Positions 46,201 to 54,478 of a stretch of 64,000 nt of DNA are shown here, in pieces. Location: NCBI GenBank assembly GCA_019456225.1, contig VRUI01000004.1, forward strand, positions 47,049 through 111,048. Direction: 5' to 3'. Source of the DNA: Planctomycetota bacterium. GTDB lineage: Bacteria > Planctomycetota > Phycisphaerae > Sedimentisphaerales > Anaerohalosphaeraceae. The stretch's first letter is position 1, and every line of letters begins with the position of its first letter. The translations under genes and the position numbers were made by a program. The notes below the pieces were generated by a model. It saw nothing but the letters and a program-made list of their open reading frames with translations, made no database searches and was not told the DNA's origin.

Positions 46201-47553
46201 ATTGATATGATCCGGGATCACCCGTGGCTGTTCCGGAATAAGATTTGCCTTGATGTCATCCATCGCCGCTTTGTGATGCTTGGCGGCAAAGAGCAAGTCT
46301 TCTTTGCTCAAATATTTAGTCTCGACCATCTTTACTCTGCCATCAGCCAGCCTCAGCAAAACAGAAGGAATATCCATCTCGCCTGCAAATTCGCCTTCGT
46401 CGATCGTATAGCCGATGCCTCTAAAGCCAACCAGATGAGCAGTTAGCTTTCTGTCAGCCTTTTGAAACATAGCCGGGATGACATTTTTGGCAAATCCTTC
46501 TTTAGTGAAGGTCCACTTTCTCAGCGGCATCCTCGGATCGATATCGACGAAGTCCACACCCTTCCTCGGAGCAAATGAAACCACCCGCCTATTATAATAT
46601 TCCGGCAACTCCCCAGCCAAACTCCCCTGCAAAACCTTGCGAAGCTCAACACCTTTAACACCCCTCATCCCCGGCGATTGATATCGCGAGAAAAACGGAT
46701 AAGTCTCCGATTCTTCAAAGACTTTGCTGTCAGCGGCAAGTTTCGCCTTCTGTTGAGCGATGATTTCATTTACATCGCTGAGCATTCGCTTCAGTTCGGG
46801 CGCAATGGCTTCGGCCCAGACTTCGTGACCCTTCTCGCTCGGATGAGTCGTATCTGGCATCATCTCTGCTGACAAGAAGCCTTTGTTGTCAAGGAACTCC
46901 GGGCCGATGTCCAGGAACTTTACGCCCTTGATGTCCTTGAGTAGTCCCGGCATGTATGAATTGAGCTCGTTTATCTGTTTACGGTGCGGATGATCGAGAT
47001 TGCGTCTTCGCGGAAATACACCAAGAACCAGGACTTCCATGTCTGGATAAATATCTTTCAGTTTCCTGGCAATCGCCTGTACGCCTTCGGCGGCCTGCTT
47101 GGGTGTGTCACTGCCCCAGCAGATGTTGTTCGTGCCGATGAGTACCACAGCGCCTTTGGGTGCCTTCTTCAGGACTGGAAGATGATCCAGACGCCAAAGC
47201 ACATGCTCCGTGCGATCACCGCCAAATCCCAAGTTGATTGCCTTGAGCGGCACAAAGTACTTTTGCCATACTTTCAAGCCAACCTTTTCATTTTCATAAT
47301 TGTGCGTAATCGAATCGCCAACCATCAGCAGATCAATATCGCCCTTGCTCATCAGACCGATCTTTTCAGCCTGGCGTGCGAACCACCATTCGGCGATGCG
47401 AGGTGCAGGTATGACGGATTTGTGCTTCGGCGTCAAAGTCACCTGTTCCGCCTGCGGCTCGGCGCAGTGTGCAGTCACGCTCGACAGGATGATTACGGCG
47501 AGACACAACATCATGCTGAAGCCGACGGTAGCTACATGTTTTCGAATGTACAT
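43204..47553 (-). CDS. Secreted SGNH esterase + HExxH metallopeptidase-like + beta-helix + LamG fusion
   Basis: This 1449-residue protein has a signal peptide ending near residue 31. Residues ~55-265 are an SGNH/GDSL hydrolase: G79-D80-S81 nucleophile block, the Gly of 'GFGGD' near 109-113, 'GTNN' at 140-143, and catalytic D234/H237 in 'PDTTHPS'. Residues ~330-830 hold a metallopeptidase-like domain with H574-E-L-G-H578 and a likely third ligand E592 in 'GGGESWADS'. Next are a beta-sandwich, a left-handed beta-helix of hexapeptide repeats (~884-958, 'NAMVLGNAKVLDNASIEGFA'), a LamG-like domain (~1018-1200), and a helical C-terminal region (~1218-1449). The peptidase to LamG order repeats that of the protein at 5855-12127. 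It could deacylate (acetyl or other ester) and cut a decorated wall glycoprotein. Both activities are inferred from motifs. Confidence 0.82.
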   Translation of the reverse strand: MYIRKHVATVGFSMMLCLAVIILSSVTAHCAEPQAEQVTLTPKHKSVIPAPRIAEWWFARQAEKIGLMSKGDIDLLMVGDSITHNYENEKVGLKVWQKYFVPLKAINLGFGGDRTEHVLWRLDHLPVLKKAPKGAVVLIGTNNICWGSDTPKQAAEGVQAIARKLKDIYPDMEVLVLGVFPRRRNLDHPHRKQINELNSYMPGLLKDIKGVKFLDIGPEFLDNKGFLSAEMMPDTTHPSEKGHEVWAEAIAPELKRMLSDVNEIIAQQKAKLAADSKVFEESETYPFFSRYQSPGMRGVKGVELRKVLQGSLAGELPEYYNRRVVSFAPRKGVDFVDIDPRMPLRKWTFTKEGFAKNVIPAMFQKADRKLTAHLVGFRGIGYTIDEGEFAGEMDIPSVLLRLADGRVKMVETKYLSKEDLLFAAKHHKAAMDDIKANLIPEQPRVIPDHINKRYPNPTEPGVKNSHFFTESDYVVLVSGSEHPEPGNAKHWVTWINAMGDKKAGKKVRDKACAWYDAHWRIFDYGGFYMPEINSPEPRKKFWWFVGGPTIDGKNTKGGGGGNHIGNGSTGIAAHELGHMSQFLNGVRHGGGESWADSLRDVAYVAGTGGPELVTPHQHLFSSGNRYGFSYFYMAAGEDPSLGYLWFTRLPVYNKKTQVSANSSMHLIAELFKRQKLTEYADKDMVNKPVEEFGDLFGEYAARTATFDIQRESLFQNKRYSPPRHVLELINKEKNIWRTPADLAPYAQGFNIIRLVPEQGAKEIAVDFRGMHDASIHSDWRACIIAVDADGKRRYSNLWNKGSVKFPVKDDDRSIWLTVAATPTALKETNGLTPGGHFLKRMPTYPWSVKLSKATVGTPARLDEEFGPKVIGAGSVDISKLVPHKNGGGLVAKTATVADTAYVGPNAMVLGNAKVLDNASIEGFAIVKGNAVVKDNAKLYGNAVAHGKTAVGGYTRYHVPVVTNIKADLMATNPLIPRFGEAKRNEDGLWANYAMMDADKNCLQDYYRYKEAYSDRNIPTYPNLNGYVFGQPTVVAYDDGSDEHAAGLRFNGKDQYATLHYAVMDIPEATIVTKLIVEPREAGTIFDFGCDEDNYMKLAIAKNGKLKLDATVKGKSVVRLTGSKKMIRNVPVSLRVEFDGQTAALWMNKEKIAEAKTSFRSCDVFPPDAIRENLIASSRDGKDRLEAMFDSVVIYAKVHNGPGDSFESLAKPTLDAPPIVGDNVFKLLAYRLDPERQKKFMESSGNIDEFYKLGSSGEPTFYMTRYNSRNYKELYSKNALGKRWYQLLRRDEVYVKWVDEILPAMEAEMKTPEGKTEEAKKRHLEIIRKFKGEIEPRIMKNFPEEARAIDSMCGGLYRFHWNLSYFRYLKQTYYPNLLGSKREDIKILTAQNELNKSEKGWVTSSDIIMPLPSNKQGVIWSKEGILSGEYDKLQPTAKQWYLQTHGPIED

Positions 47554-47636
47554 AATCTGTTTTCCTTACTTGAGTTCGTTTTTGTCTAAGGCAAAAGCCG
47601 GCGCCTTTAAAGATGTCAATACAATCTTTTTTTTTA

Positions 47637-50024
47637 CTACTTAACTTTAACTTTATAAAGTGTAATACTGAAAGGGGCAACCGTTATAACTTTGCCAAGG
47701 TCGGTGTCTTTGCCCTCGACAATCTTAACATCCGTCTTATTCTCATCGTTATAAGCAAACGGGCTCTCATTAGCGATCACAAAACTCTTAGCCTTTCCTT
47801 GAAGTTCAATGTCAAGATCGAGCGACAGCTTATAAACATCAGAACTGGCATTAACAACGCCAACGGTCAGCATTTTTTTGTCATCTGTAAACGCCGCTGC
47901 AACATCAAGCTCTTTGCTTGGCGAATCAACTTCGACCGGGATCGTACCAAACTCATTGCGATACAACATCAAAGGATATGCGGTTCCGGCAAAGAAAGCG
48001 TCGGTTTTTGTAGTTTTGATACAGCCGATCACATTAACCGTCTGAGCATAGTTGGCCATAAAGCAGACATCCGAATTGCGGAAAAATTCATGCAGCCCAG
48101 CAGCGATACCAAGTGTGTCCCTCATGTAATACCGCGTGCCAAGCTGTCCATAAAGATGCGGGCCATACCAGTAGTTCCACTCATCCATCGCAATGCGAAT
48201 ATCCTTACCCTTCAGGTGCGGCATATCCTTGCGATACTGGTGATGAGCATCCGCTTTGCTCTTGATCATCGTACGCATCTGCTGAACATGATCGGGGATT
48301 TCCGGCCTGCTTTGGCAATAGAAATGCTCGCTCAGGTAATCCATATTGTCAGAGCTTCTCTCAAGCATTCCTCTGGACCATTTGCCGGCATTGCCGACGC
48401 CGACAGTAATGATCGACGGGTCCTTTTTGCGCATCATATCTTCAACCCAGTTGTGCTTCAATGTGTAATGATTAAGTGACATATAACCAAGCTGCCATGA
48501 GCCGAACATCTCATTGCCGATACACCACCACTTTACATCATAAGGCTTTGAATTGCCGCCTTCGGCACGTTTCTTGCCGTAAAGAGACTTGGTAGAACCA
48601 TTACAATATTCAACCTCGTTAGCAGCCATATAAGCATCGCCAAATCCTGTGTTAACGGCGATCATCGGCTCGGTGCCGATCTGTTTGCAAAGCTCGACAA
48701 AATCATCGATACCCATGTCATTGGTCTCGATACCCGTCCATGCCGGATTTTTACGGGTTGGCCTGAGGTCACGATCGCCAAGGCCGTCGTGCCAGTCATA
48801 ACCGCTTACGAAGTTGCCGCCAGGCCAGCGATAAATAGGAGCATTAAGCTCTTTCAAAAGTGCCAGCGTATCTTTACGGAAACCCTTTACATTATCATCA
48901 GGCATCAAGGAAACCGCACCAACACGAACATTACCCTCGCCGAAAGCAACGATCTCAAGCTTTGCGTTTTCGCTGTCAGCGCCAGCCTTGAGAGTGAATT
49001 TATATGTCTTGTATTTGGAAGAACATCTCTTAACAACAGTTTTTGTGTCACGATCTTTTTCGCCTTCGCCCCAGACGAGGCTGACATTAACTTTTTTGAT
49101 CTTGCTGGTGCCTGTCAGGACAATTCTGCCATCGTATTTTTTGCCCTTAACAACACCAAGGCTGGCATGGTAAATGCCCGCCTGCGAATCGCTGGTTGGC
49201 GAAATTACCGGGACATGCTTTTCAGCATAAGCATTTTCTTCGGACATGGAAACATCGCCGACAACCTGCCATGGTGAAGCTACAAGGATGGGCCAGACAG
49301 TGTCAGGTGCATTCCAGATCCTGCCACCTGATGGAACGGGGAAATAGAACTTGCGGTCAAAAAGCATTTCGGCCCAGATGCCGCCATAAATACAGCTGCC
49401 CATGTGCTCGATGAACTGGCCATAGATGTATTTTGAGATGGGTTCGGAAGTTTTTGCTGTGTTAATTTTTACAGTTTTCTCGATGGTCTCTGAAGTAAAT
49501 GTAACCTCGCCGATCTTTTCAAGTTTGAGATCGTCATACCATGCCTTGCCGACACACATGCCCCAACCGCCAAGGAGGCAATTGATCTGCACTACCGGGC
49601 CATTGCTGGTAAATTCTAATTCAACATGTGTCCAGTCATTAGTGCCGTTTAAAGCCTGACTTCTTTCTGCGGTGCCATGGATATTAAACAAAGCCCCAAA
49701 GCTGTTTTTTTTGTCAAGACCTTCGGTTTTGATCCAGCCTGAAAGTTTGTATTTTGCGTATGGATCAACCTTTACGGTTTGCATCCAGGCGATGTCGGCT
49801 GGGGTTTTACATTCAAGCATGACAGAAGAAGAATCTGTTCTGCCCTGAGAAGAAATTTCGCATGTTCCAGTCCCTGCCCATGCCCTGAAATTACCGACAG
49901 CTGGCAGATTACCCGATTTTTCAGTAAATGACGGATTTTTGATTAAATTCGCTGCAAAAGTGCACTTTGCGGCCACTAATACCAGCAAAATTAGCAGTTT
50001 TATACTTAGCTTGGGGTAATTCAT
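47637..50024 (-). CDS. Secreted CBM4-like + GH51 alpha-L-arabinofuranosidase
   Basis: This 795-residue protein uses the ATG at 50024 (AAAGGA upstream), which opens a signal peptide (MNYPKLSIKLLILLVLVAAK); a longer in-frame start at 50084 is not supported. Residues ~25-170 are a CBM4/9-like sandwich ('NLIKNPSFTEKSGN', 'AWYDDLKLEKIG'). The GH51 TIM barrel follows, with 'FIEHMGSCIYGGIWAEML', 'YRWPGGNFVSGYDWHDG', acid/base E505 in 'CIGNEMFG' and nucleophile E615 in 'AMDEWNYWYG'; a C-terminal sandwich closes it. It releases alpha-linked L-arabinofuranose from arabinan, arabinoxylan or arabinogalactan side chains. It is divergent from the isomerase-araD operon, sharing the 572-bp control region with operator 3. 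Confidence 0.93.
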   Translation of the reverse strand: MNYPKLSIKLLILLVLVAAKCTFAANLIKNPSFTEKSGNLPAVGNFRAWAGTGTCEISSQGRTDSSSVMLECKTPADIAWMQTVKVDPYAKYKLSGWIKTEGLDKKNSFGALFNIHGTAERSQALNGTNDWTHVELEFTSNGPVVQINCLLGGWGMCVGKAWYDDLKLEKIGEVTFTSETIEKTVKINTAKTSEPISKYIYGQFIEHMGSCIYGGIWAEMLFDRKFYFPVPSGGRIWNAPDTVWPILVASPWQVVGDVSMSEENAYAEKHVPVISPTSDSQAGIYHASLGVVKGKKYDGRIVLTGTSKIKKVNVSLVWGEGEKDRDTKTVVKRCSSKYKTYKFTLKAGADSENAKLEIVAFGEGNVRVGAVSLMPDDNVKGFRKDTLALLKELNAPIYRWPGGNFVSGYDWHDGLGDRDLRPTRKNPAWTGIETNDMGIDDFVELCKQIGTEPMIAVNTGFGDAYMAANEVEYCNGSTKSLYGKKRAEGGNSKPYDVKWWCIGNEMFGSWQLGYMSLNHYTLKHNWVEDMMRKKDPSIITVGVGNAGKWSRGMLERSSDNMDYLSEHFYCQSRPEIPDHVQQMRTMIKSKADAHHQYRKDMPHLKGKDIRIAMDEWNYWYGPHLYGQLGTRYYMRDTLGIAAGLHEFFRNSDVCFMANYAQTVNVIGCIKTTKTDAFFAGTAYPLMLYRNEFGTIPVEVDSPSKELDVAAAFTDDKKMLTVGVVNASSDVYKLSLDLDIELQGKAKSFVIANESPFAYNDENKTDVKIVEGKDTDLGKVITVAPFSITLYKVKVK

Positions 50025-50596
50025 TGTGAAATCCTTTATTTTGATTATTAATTGAGCCTGTTGCACAATGATTTTCGAATCCAACCGTTGGATTCGATGG
50101 CTGCCCGGGACAGATGGCTCAATTCTCTGCTTCCCATACAGCCTTAGGTATCAATATAGTTGTAAACGCAGAGTATGCAGGTTTTATTTCCATAATGTGC
50201 GAAAAAATCGTTTTTTTCTTACTGATCAAGCAAAACTTAACTTCAAATTAGCTAAAAATGGCCTTTCTATCAATCCTTTAATGTTCAACAATCCATTGCC
50301 CAGATTATAACCGAAAAGCTGTAATTATTCACTAGTAAAAAGAACTAATTATTTATGCAACAGGCCCAATTAGCTATATTTTAAATCCGCTTGGCTGAAA
50401 ACCCCATTTTACGTTAAAATAAAACCATTATGCGACAAGTGCTGTATATTTCATGTCGTAAAATGGTTTGAAAATAACGGATTTTGGCTTTGATGTTTGG
50501 CGTATATCTTATTAGAATCGCTTTACGTTGGGAAATCGACTTTAACTTCCCATTAAAGAAAAAGCGAGTATATATAACATTTTAAGGAACCCAAAA
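50025..50596. promoter_or_regulatory. Divergent control region between GH51 and the isomerase-araD operon
   Basis: This 572-bp region contains operator 3 (50403-50437) and an inverted half-site (50454-50467). No gene is evident in it. Both neighbours read outward. Confidence 0.7.
50391..50467 (+). promoter_or_regulatory. Operator 3 with promoter-like hexamers
   Basis: Half-sites CCCATTTTACGTTA (50403-50416) and ACCATTATGCGACA (50424-50437) repeat at the same 21-bp offset as operators 1 and 2. TTGGCT (50391-50396) and TAAAAT (50415-50420) lie 18 bp apart, with the -10 again between the half-sites. An inverted half-site, TGTCGTAAAATGGT, follows at 50454-50467. Confidence 0.7.
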
Positions 50597-52093
50597 ATGA
50601 AATTACCCCTTGGAACTTATTCACCAGACATCAAGCTTGGTATTGTATCAGCTTCTCGGAATTGCTTTCCTCGCGCACTTTCAGAAAAACGCACAAAAGC
50701 CCTGTTGGGTGAATGTAAAAAGGGTGGTCTGGATTTATTTGTCCCAGATGGCGAATGTGCGATTTTGGAGTCCAAGCAGCATGCCGGCGATGCGGCCAGA
50801 CAGATGAATGAAGCCGGTTGTGATGCGGCGGTTCTTTACCTGGGTAACTTTTCGCCGGAAATTGAAGATGCGGTGTTTGTCAAAGAATTTGGTGGTGCTG
50901 TGATGGTTATTGCTGCAGCGGAAGAATCTGCCGCTACGCTTCGGTGCGACCGAGGCGATGCTCTCTGCGGCTTACTTTCGGCAGTCATGGCTACCAGTAA
51001 ACGTGGCCTTCAGCATAAAGTTTATATTCCTGAGGTGCCCCTGGTAACAGCCCAAAGCGGTGCTAAAGAGATTGCCTGTTTTATTCAAATCATGCAGATT
51101 GTCAAAGGGATTCAAAATGCCACCGTAGGGCTCTTTGGCCCTCGACCACGCGATTTTGAGACCTGCAATTACAATATGTCTTCAATTGCTTCTATTGGTG
51201 TTGAAGTTGAAGAGCTTGGTTTCTTTGACCTGGTTAATGAAGTACGTGCCATCGAAAGTGCCGAAGATCTTTCGGCGGTCATCAAATCGTTTAAAGATGA
51301 AATCCCCTGCGTTCCTGAGGGTGAATTTCCTGAGCGACTGGCCGCCTATGAACTGGCCCTTCTTTCACTTCGTGATAAATTGAACCTTTCCGGCGCCACT
51401 TCGCAATGCTGGGCCGAGCAGGAATTTGCCCTTAAGCATGTGCCCTGTGCGGTCAATGCCCGTTTGACCGGCAAAGGCTTTCCGGTGGCCTGTGAAAACG
51501 ATATTCATTCACTCATTTCTGAGCTAATGGGTCAGTATGCTTCCGATTCCAGTGTAACGGTATTGGATATTAACCATACGATTCCACAGGATCTGGATGC
51601 CAGTCTTGTTCAGTATCCCGCCGGTGATGTTATTGGCCTGTTCCACTGCGGTAACACGGATCCCAAACGGCTAAAAAATCCTGAAATGAAGCACCAGGTC
51701 ATTATGAAACGGCTGATGGAACCGGAGGGTGAGCCGGATATTACCCGCGGCACCATCGAAGGGCAGATTGCCGCTTCGCCGATTACCATGCTCCAGATTC
51801 ATGGTGTGGGTGATAAGCTTCAGGCTTATATCATTGAGGGTGAATTTCTCGATCTTAATCCCAAGACCTTTGGCGGTACCGGAACGGCCTATTTTCCCGG
51901 TTTTGAACGATTCTATCGTCATGTCCTGTTGGGCCGATTTCACCATCATGCCGCGGTAGCGTTTGACCATTGCGGGGCGGTATTATATGAAGCGATGAAG
52001 CTTCTGGGAGTTGAAACCATCCATACCCCACTGCCTGATGGTGTACCCTATCTGGGTGAAAATATTTTTCGTACTCGCCGGACACCAATATAA
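50597..52093 (+). CDS. L-fucose/L-arabinose isomerase-family protein
   Basis: This 498-residue cytoplasmic protein belongs to the FucI/AraI-like fold family (COG2407 type), not to the AraA subfamily. Signatures include 'TVGLFGPRPRDFETCNYN' near residue 175, 'CWAEQEFALKHVPCAVNARL' near 274 (a metal-binding Glu region), and C-terminal 'RFHHHAAVAFDHCGAVLYEA' near 448. Family members isomerise aldoses such as L-fucose or L-arabinose, or have unassigned substrates. It is 36 bp upstream of araD on the same strand and is controlled by operator 3, so its substrate probably feeds the same pathway. It may handle a stereoisomer that AraA does not. AAGGAA precedes the ATG. Confidence 0.8.
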   Translation: MKLPLGTYSPDIKLGIVSASRNCFPRALSEKRTKALLGECKKGGLDLFVPDGECAILESKQHAGDAARQMNEAGCDAAVLYLGNFSPEIEDAVFVKEFGGAVMVIAAAEESAATLRCDRGDALCGLLSAVMATSKRGLQHKVYIPEVPLVTAQSGAKEIACFIQIMQIVKGIQNATVGLFGPRPRDFETCNYNMSSIASIGVEVEELGFFDLVNEVRAIESAEDLSAVIKSFKDEIPCVPEGEFPERLAAYELALLSLRDKLNLSGATSQCWAEQEFALKHVPCAVNARLTGKGFPVACENDIHSLISELMGQYASDSSVTVLDINHTIPQDLDASLVQYPAGDVIGLFHCGNTDPKRLKNPEMKHQVIMKRLMEPEGEPDITRGTIEGQIAASPITMLQIHGVGDKLQAYIIEGEFLDLNPKTFGGTGTAYFPGFERFYRHVLLGRFHHHAAVAFDHCGAVLYEAMKLLGVETIHTPLPDGVPYLGENIFRTRRTPI

Positions 52094-52129
52094 GACGTCA
52101 TGATTATATGATTAAAAAACAGGAATCTT

Positions 52130-52819
52130 ATGCACGAAGAACTTAAACAAGCTGTTTGTAATGCCAATATTGAACTTCAAACCCATAAATTAGTCATTTA
52201 TAGCTGGGGCAATGTCAGTGGTATCGACCGCCAAGCCGGGGTGATTGCCATTAAGCCCAGCGGTGTTGCCTATGATGAGCTGACACCGGATAAGATGGTA
52301 TTGCTTGATCTGGATGGGAAAGTCATTGAAGGAGAGTTGTCGCCATCGTCTGATACGCCGACTCACCTGGAGCTTTATCAAAACTTTAAAGCTATTGGCG
52401 GCGTCTGCCATACTCATTCATCCAATGCAACAATGTGGGCCCAGGCGTGCCGGGAGATTCCATGTTTTGGTACGACCCATGCCGATTATTATTATGGTGC
52501 GGTGCCGGTTACCGATGTGATGATTCCTGCGGAAATCCAATCTGACTATGAGCTGAATACCGGAAAAGTGATTGTTCGGCGTTTTGCTCAATTGAACCCT
52601 TTACAGATGCCGGCTGTCCTTGTTGCTAATCATGGTCCATTCACCTGGGGTAAAACTCCGGCCGGTTCGGTGGAGTCGGCGGTTGTTCTGGAACAGGTGG
52701 CGGCGATGGCTATGGGGACGCTTCGTGTAAATGATTCGCAGGAGGGCATCTCGCAAGTCCTTCTAGACAAGCACTACCTTCGAAAACATGGCGACAATGC
52801 TTATTATGGTCAGAAATAA
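52130..52819 (+). CDS. araD: L-ribulose-5-phosphate 4-epimerase
   Basis: This 229-residue enzyme matches E. coli AraD (231) in length and motifs. It converts L-ribulose 5-phosphate to D-xylulose 5-phosphate by a retro-aldol/aldol mechanism with a zinc ion. Seen are 'SWGNVSGID' near 25, the 'CHTHSSNATMWAQ' zinc-binding His pair near 95-97, and 'LVANHGPFTWGKTPAGSVE' near 167-186 with the third His. It completes the araBAD pathway split over two operons. AGGA is positioned before the ATG. Confidence 0.95.
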   Translation: MHEELKQAVCNANIELQTHKLVIYSWGNVSGIDRQAGVIAIKPSGVAYDELTPDKMVLLDLDGKVIEGELSPSSDTPTHLELYQNFKAIGGVCHTHSSNATMWAQACREIPCFGTTHADYYYGAVPVTDVMIPAEIQSDYELNTGKVIVRRFAQLNPLQMPAVLVANHGPFTWGKTPAGSVESAVVLEQVAAMAMGTLRVNDSQEGISQVLLDKHYLRKHGDNAYYGQK

Positions 52820-53371
52820 ATAACTCAAACTGGCCGATCTTATATTCATGTCCGCCTGAGATACTTGGTTGTCCAGCACACTAAAATTACCAATTATTGG
52901 TCCTGAATGCTGAGGCCGGCAAGCCATTTTGATTGCAAAGATTTGGCTCGGCGATGTTGTCCCATGCAAACCTAGTAACATAACAAGCTGTCTTTACAGC
53001 ATTACCAGCTATCCGAGCAACATAACGAGTCATCTCAAACACATAACCAGTTATCTCGGGCTAATAAGGCCTCCTCAGCGTCATTGGATCTATCATCAGA
53101 GGCAAACAAAGGCTAATAAACGCCATTTTAAACCCCCAAAACCGCATTTGCCCCATCATCAGTGCCATTTAAGCCTTTACCCGAGACAAAGTGAAGCTGC
53201 AAAGAAACTGAAAGAGCATTTTGAACCACGAATAAACACCAATAAACACTAATTATTACCATGAAGAGCTTGCCGTTGATGTATTTTTAGTTTGACAAAC
53301 AGAGCAAGGATGGATAATATACAATCAGAAATAAAGATAATAGTGGGCCCGAGCTATCTTGGAGATTAACA
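52820..53371. other. Intergenic region with short tandem repeats
   Basis: 552 bp between araD and the DUF4062 gene, on the same strand. No gene has a ribosome site. Apart from the 21-bp tandem array at 52980-53063, the sequence looks like degenerate, possibly inserted, DNA. Confidence 0.5.
52980..53063 (+). repeat. Four degenerate 21-bp tandem repeats
   Basis: Units start at 52980, 53001, 53022 and 53043 and each begins CAT(A/T)AC or CATTAC, with a shared AG-T-TC core. They are about 60-75% alike. An incidental frame translates them as 'SNITSxLxxITSYP'-type heptads. There are no spacers, so this is not a CRISPR array. Confidence 0.7.
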
Positions 53372-54397
53372 ATGATACCGAATATATTTATCAGTTCAAC
53401 CATTGCAGACCTGCGATACCTTCGTGATGCTCTCAGAGGTGCTGTCATCGACCTTGCTTACAATCCGGTCATGAGCGAGCACGGCGAAGTTGGATATCTG
53501 AATCCATCTACAGCAGCGGAATCATGTTATAGATCTATTAAGCAGTGTCAGATGGCCGTTATCATCATCGGACAACGATATGGCAAACCATCAGAAGAAG
53601 GGATCAGCGTAACGCATAAGGAATTTAGAACTGCAAGGAAGCATGACATTCCTCTAATTGCCTTTGTTGAGTCAAAGGTCATGCATTATAAGGATGTGTA
53701 CGAGGCATCTCCAACTTCGGATACATGGAATAAATTTGACCTGATGGATCACCCAAAACTTACGTTTGGTCTGATTGATGAAATAACAGATGCCAAATCA
53801 TACAATGGACTTATTGCATTTAATGATGTCGAGGAAGCAAGGAAAGCTTTGAAACTGCAAATAGCAAACTTTGTTGGCGAGAGCTTGTCGCAGGTGATTA
53901 GCCCAATGCGATCAGACATCAAGGATGTTCTGGCAGAAATCGGAACGCTACGTCATGAGCTTTCCGAAAGCAGAGAACTCGATCCGGACTTCCTCACAAC
54001 GCTCCGATTTATCCTAGACGATTCACAACGAAACTCTGGTTTTAGATATCTCATAGAGAACACCATTGGACCAATTGACAAAGCCATTCCTTTTCTGATC
54101 AAAAGCAGAACGTTTGATGAATTTATAAAGAAAATCGGGTGGAAGATTAAAGTCAATAGCGAGCTTGACGGCAAAAAGCCATTCGAACTTGACAATGAAA
54201 ATGATATGATGGGCATGATGACTTTTGGTGTCCCTTCACGAAAAGAAGAGACGGGCTTTGGTTCAGCGAACTTCGGCATCTGTAAAGACAAAACTGTACT
54301 CATGAATGATTATGCGAAGGGTCATTTCGACTGGATGATTGTAGAATTAAACAAGCATGTTGGAACTAAAGGAAGCGACGAAGAAGTTGAATCATAA
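53372..54397 (+). CDS. DUF4062-domain protein
   Basis: This 341-residue protein begins with a DUF4062 domain (residues 4-115): 'NIFISSTIADLRYLRDALRG', 'MAVIIIGQRYGK', 'GISVTHKEFRTARKHDIPLI'. This Rossmann-like fold is related to TIR and nucleoside deoxyribosyltransferase domains and is often found in conflict or signalling proteins. The rest (~175-330) is mainly helical, with no motif I recognise. There is no NTPase domain, unlike many DUF4062 proteins, so its partner may be separate. GGAG lies before the ATG. It converges on the zinc-ribbon/TIR-like gene (81 bp between stops). A defence role is inferred. Confidence 0.75.
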   Translation: MIPNIFISSTIADLRYLRDALRGAVIDLAYNPVMSEHGEVGYLNPSTAAESCYRSIKQCQMAVIIIGQRYGKPSEEGISVTHKEFRTARKHDIPLIAFVESKVMHYKDVYEASPTSDTWNKFDLMDHPKLTFGLIDEITDAKSYNGLIAFNDVEEARKALKLQIANFVGESLSQVISPMRSDIKDVLAEIGTLRHELSESRELDPDFLTTLRFILDDSQRNSGFRYLIENTIGPIDKAIPFLIKSRTFDEFIKKIGWKIKVNSELDGKKPFELDNENDMMGMMTFGVPSRKEETGFGSANFGICKDKTVLMNDYAKGHFDWMIVELNKHVGTKGSDEEVES

Positions 54398-54421
54398 TGA
54401 CAACTCTCTTGAATTAAATTA

Positions 54422-54467
54422 GTCATTATAGCCGGAAGCTGCGGGGTTACAACAGGTTTATCTGCAT
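54422..54467. repeat. 46-bp direct repeat, copy A
   Basis: Matches 55499-55544 except at two positions (G/A and C/T), giving 44 of 46. It lies directly after the TIR-like gene's stop (minus strand). Like copy B it contains a TTGTAA - 16 bp - TATAAT promoter-like pair on the minus strand, here aimed into the DUF4062 gene as antisense. Confidence 0.85.
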
Positions 54468-54478
54468 CAAGGCACCGG

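Noticed and set aside
52980..53063. CRISPR array
   Set aside because: Contiguous 21-bp degenerate units without spacers and no cas genes nearby.
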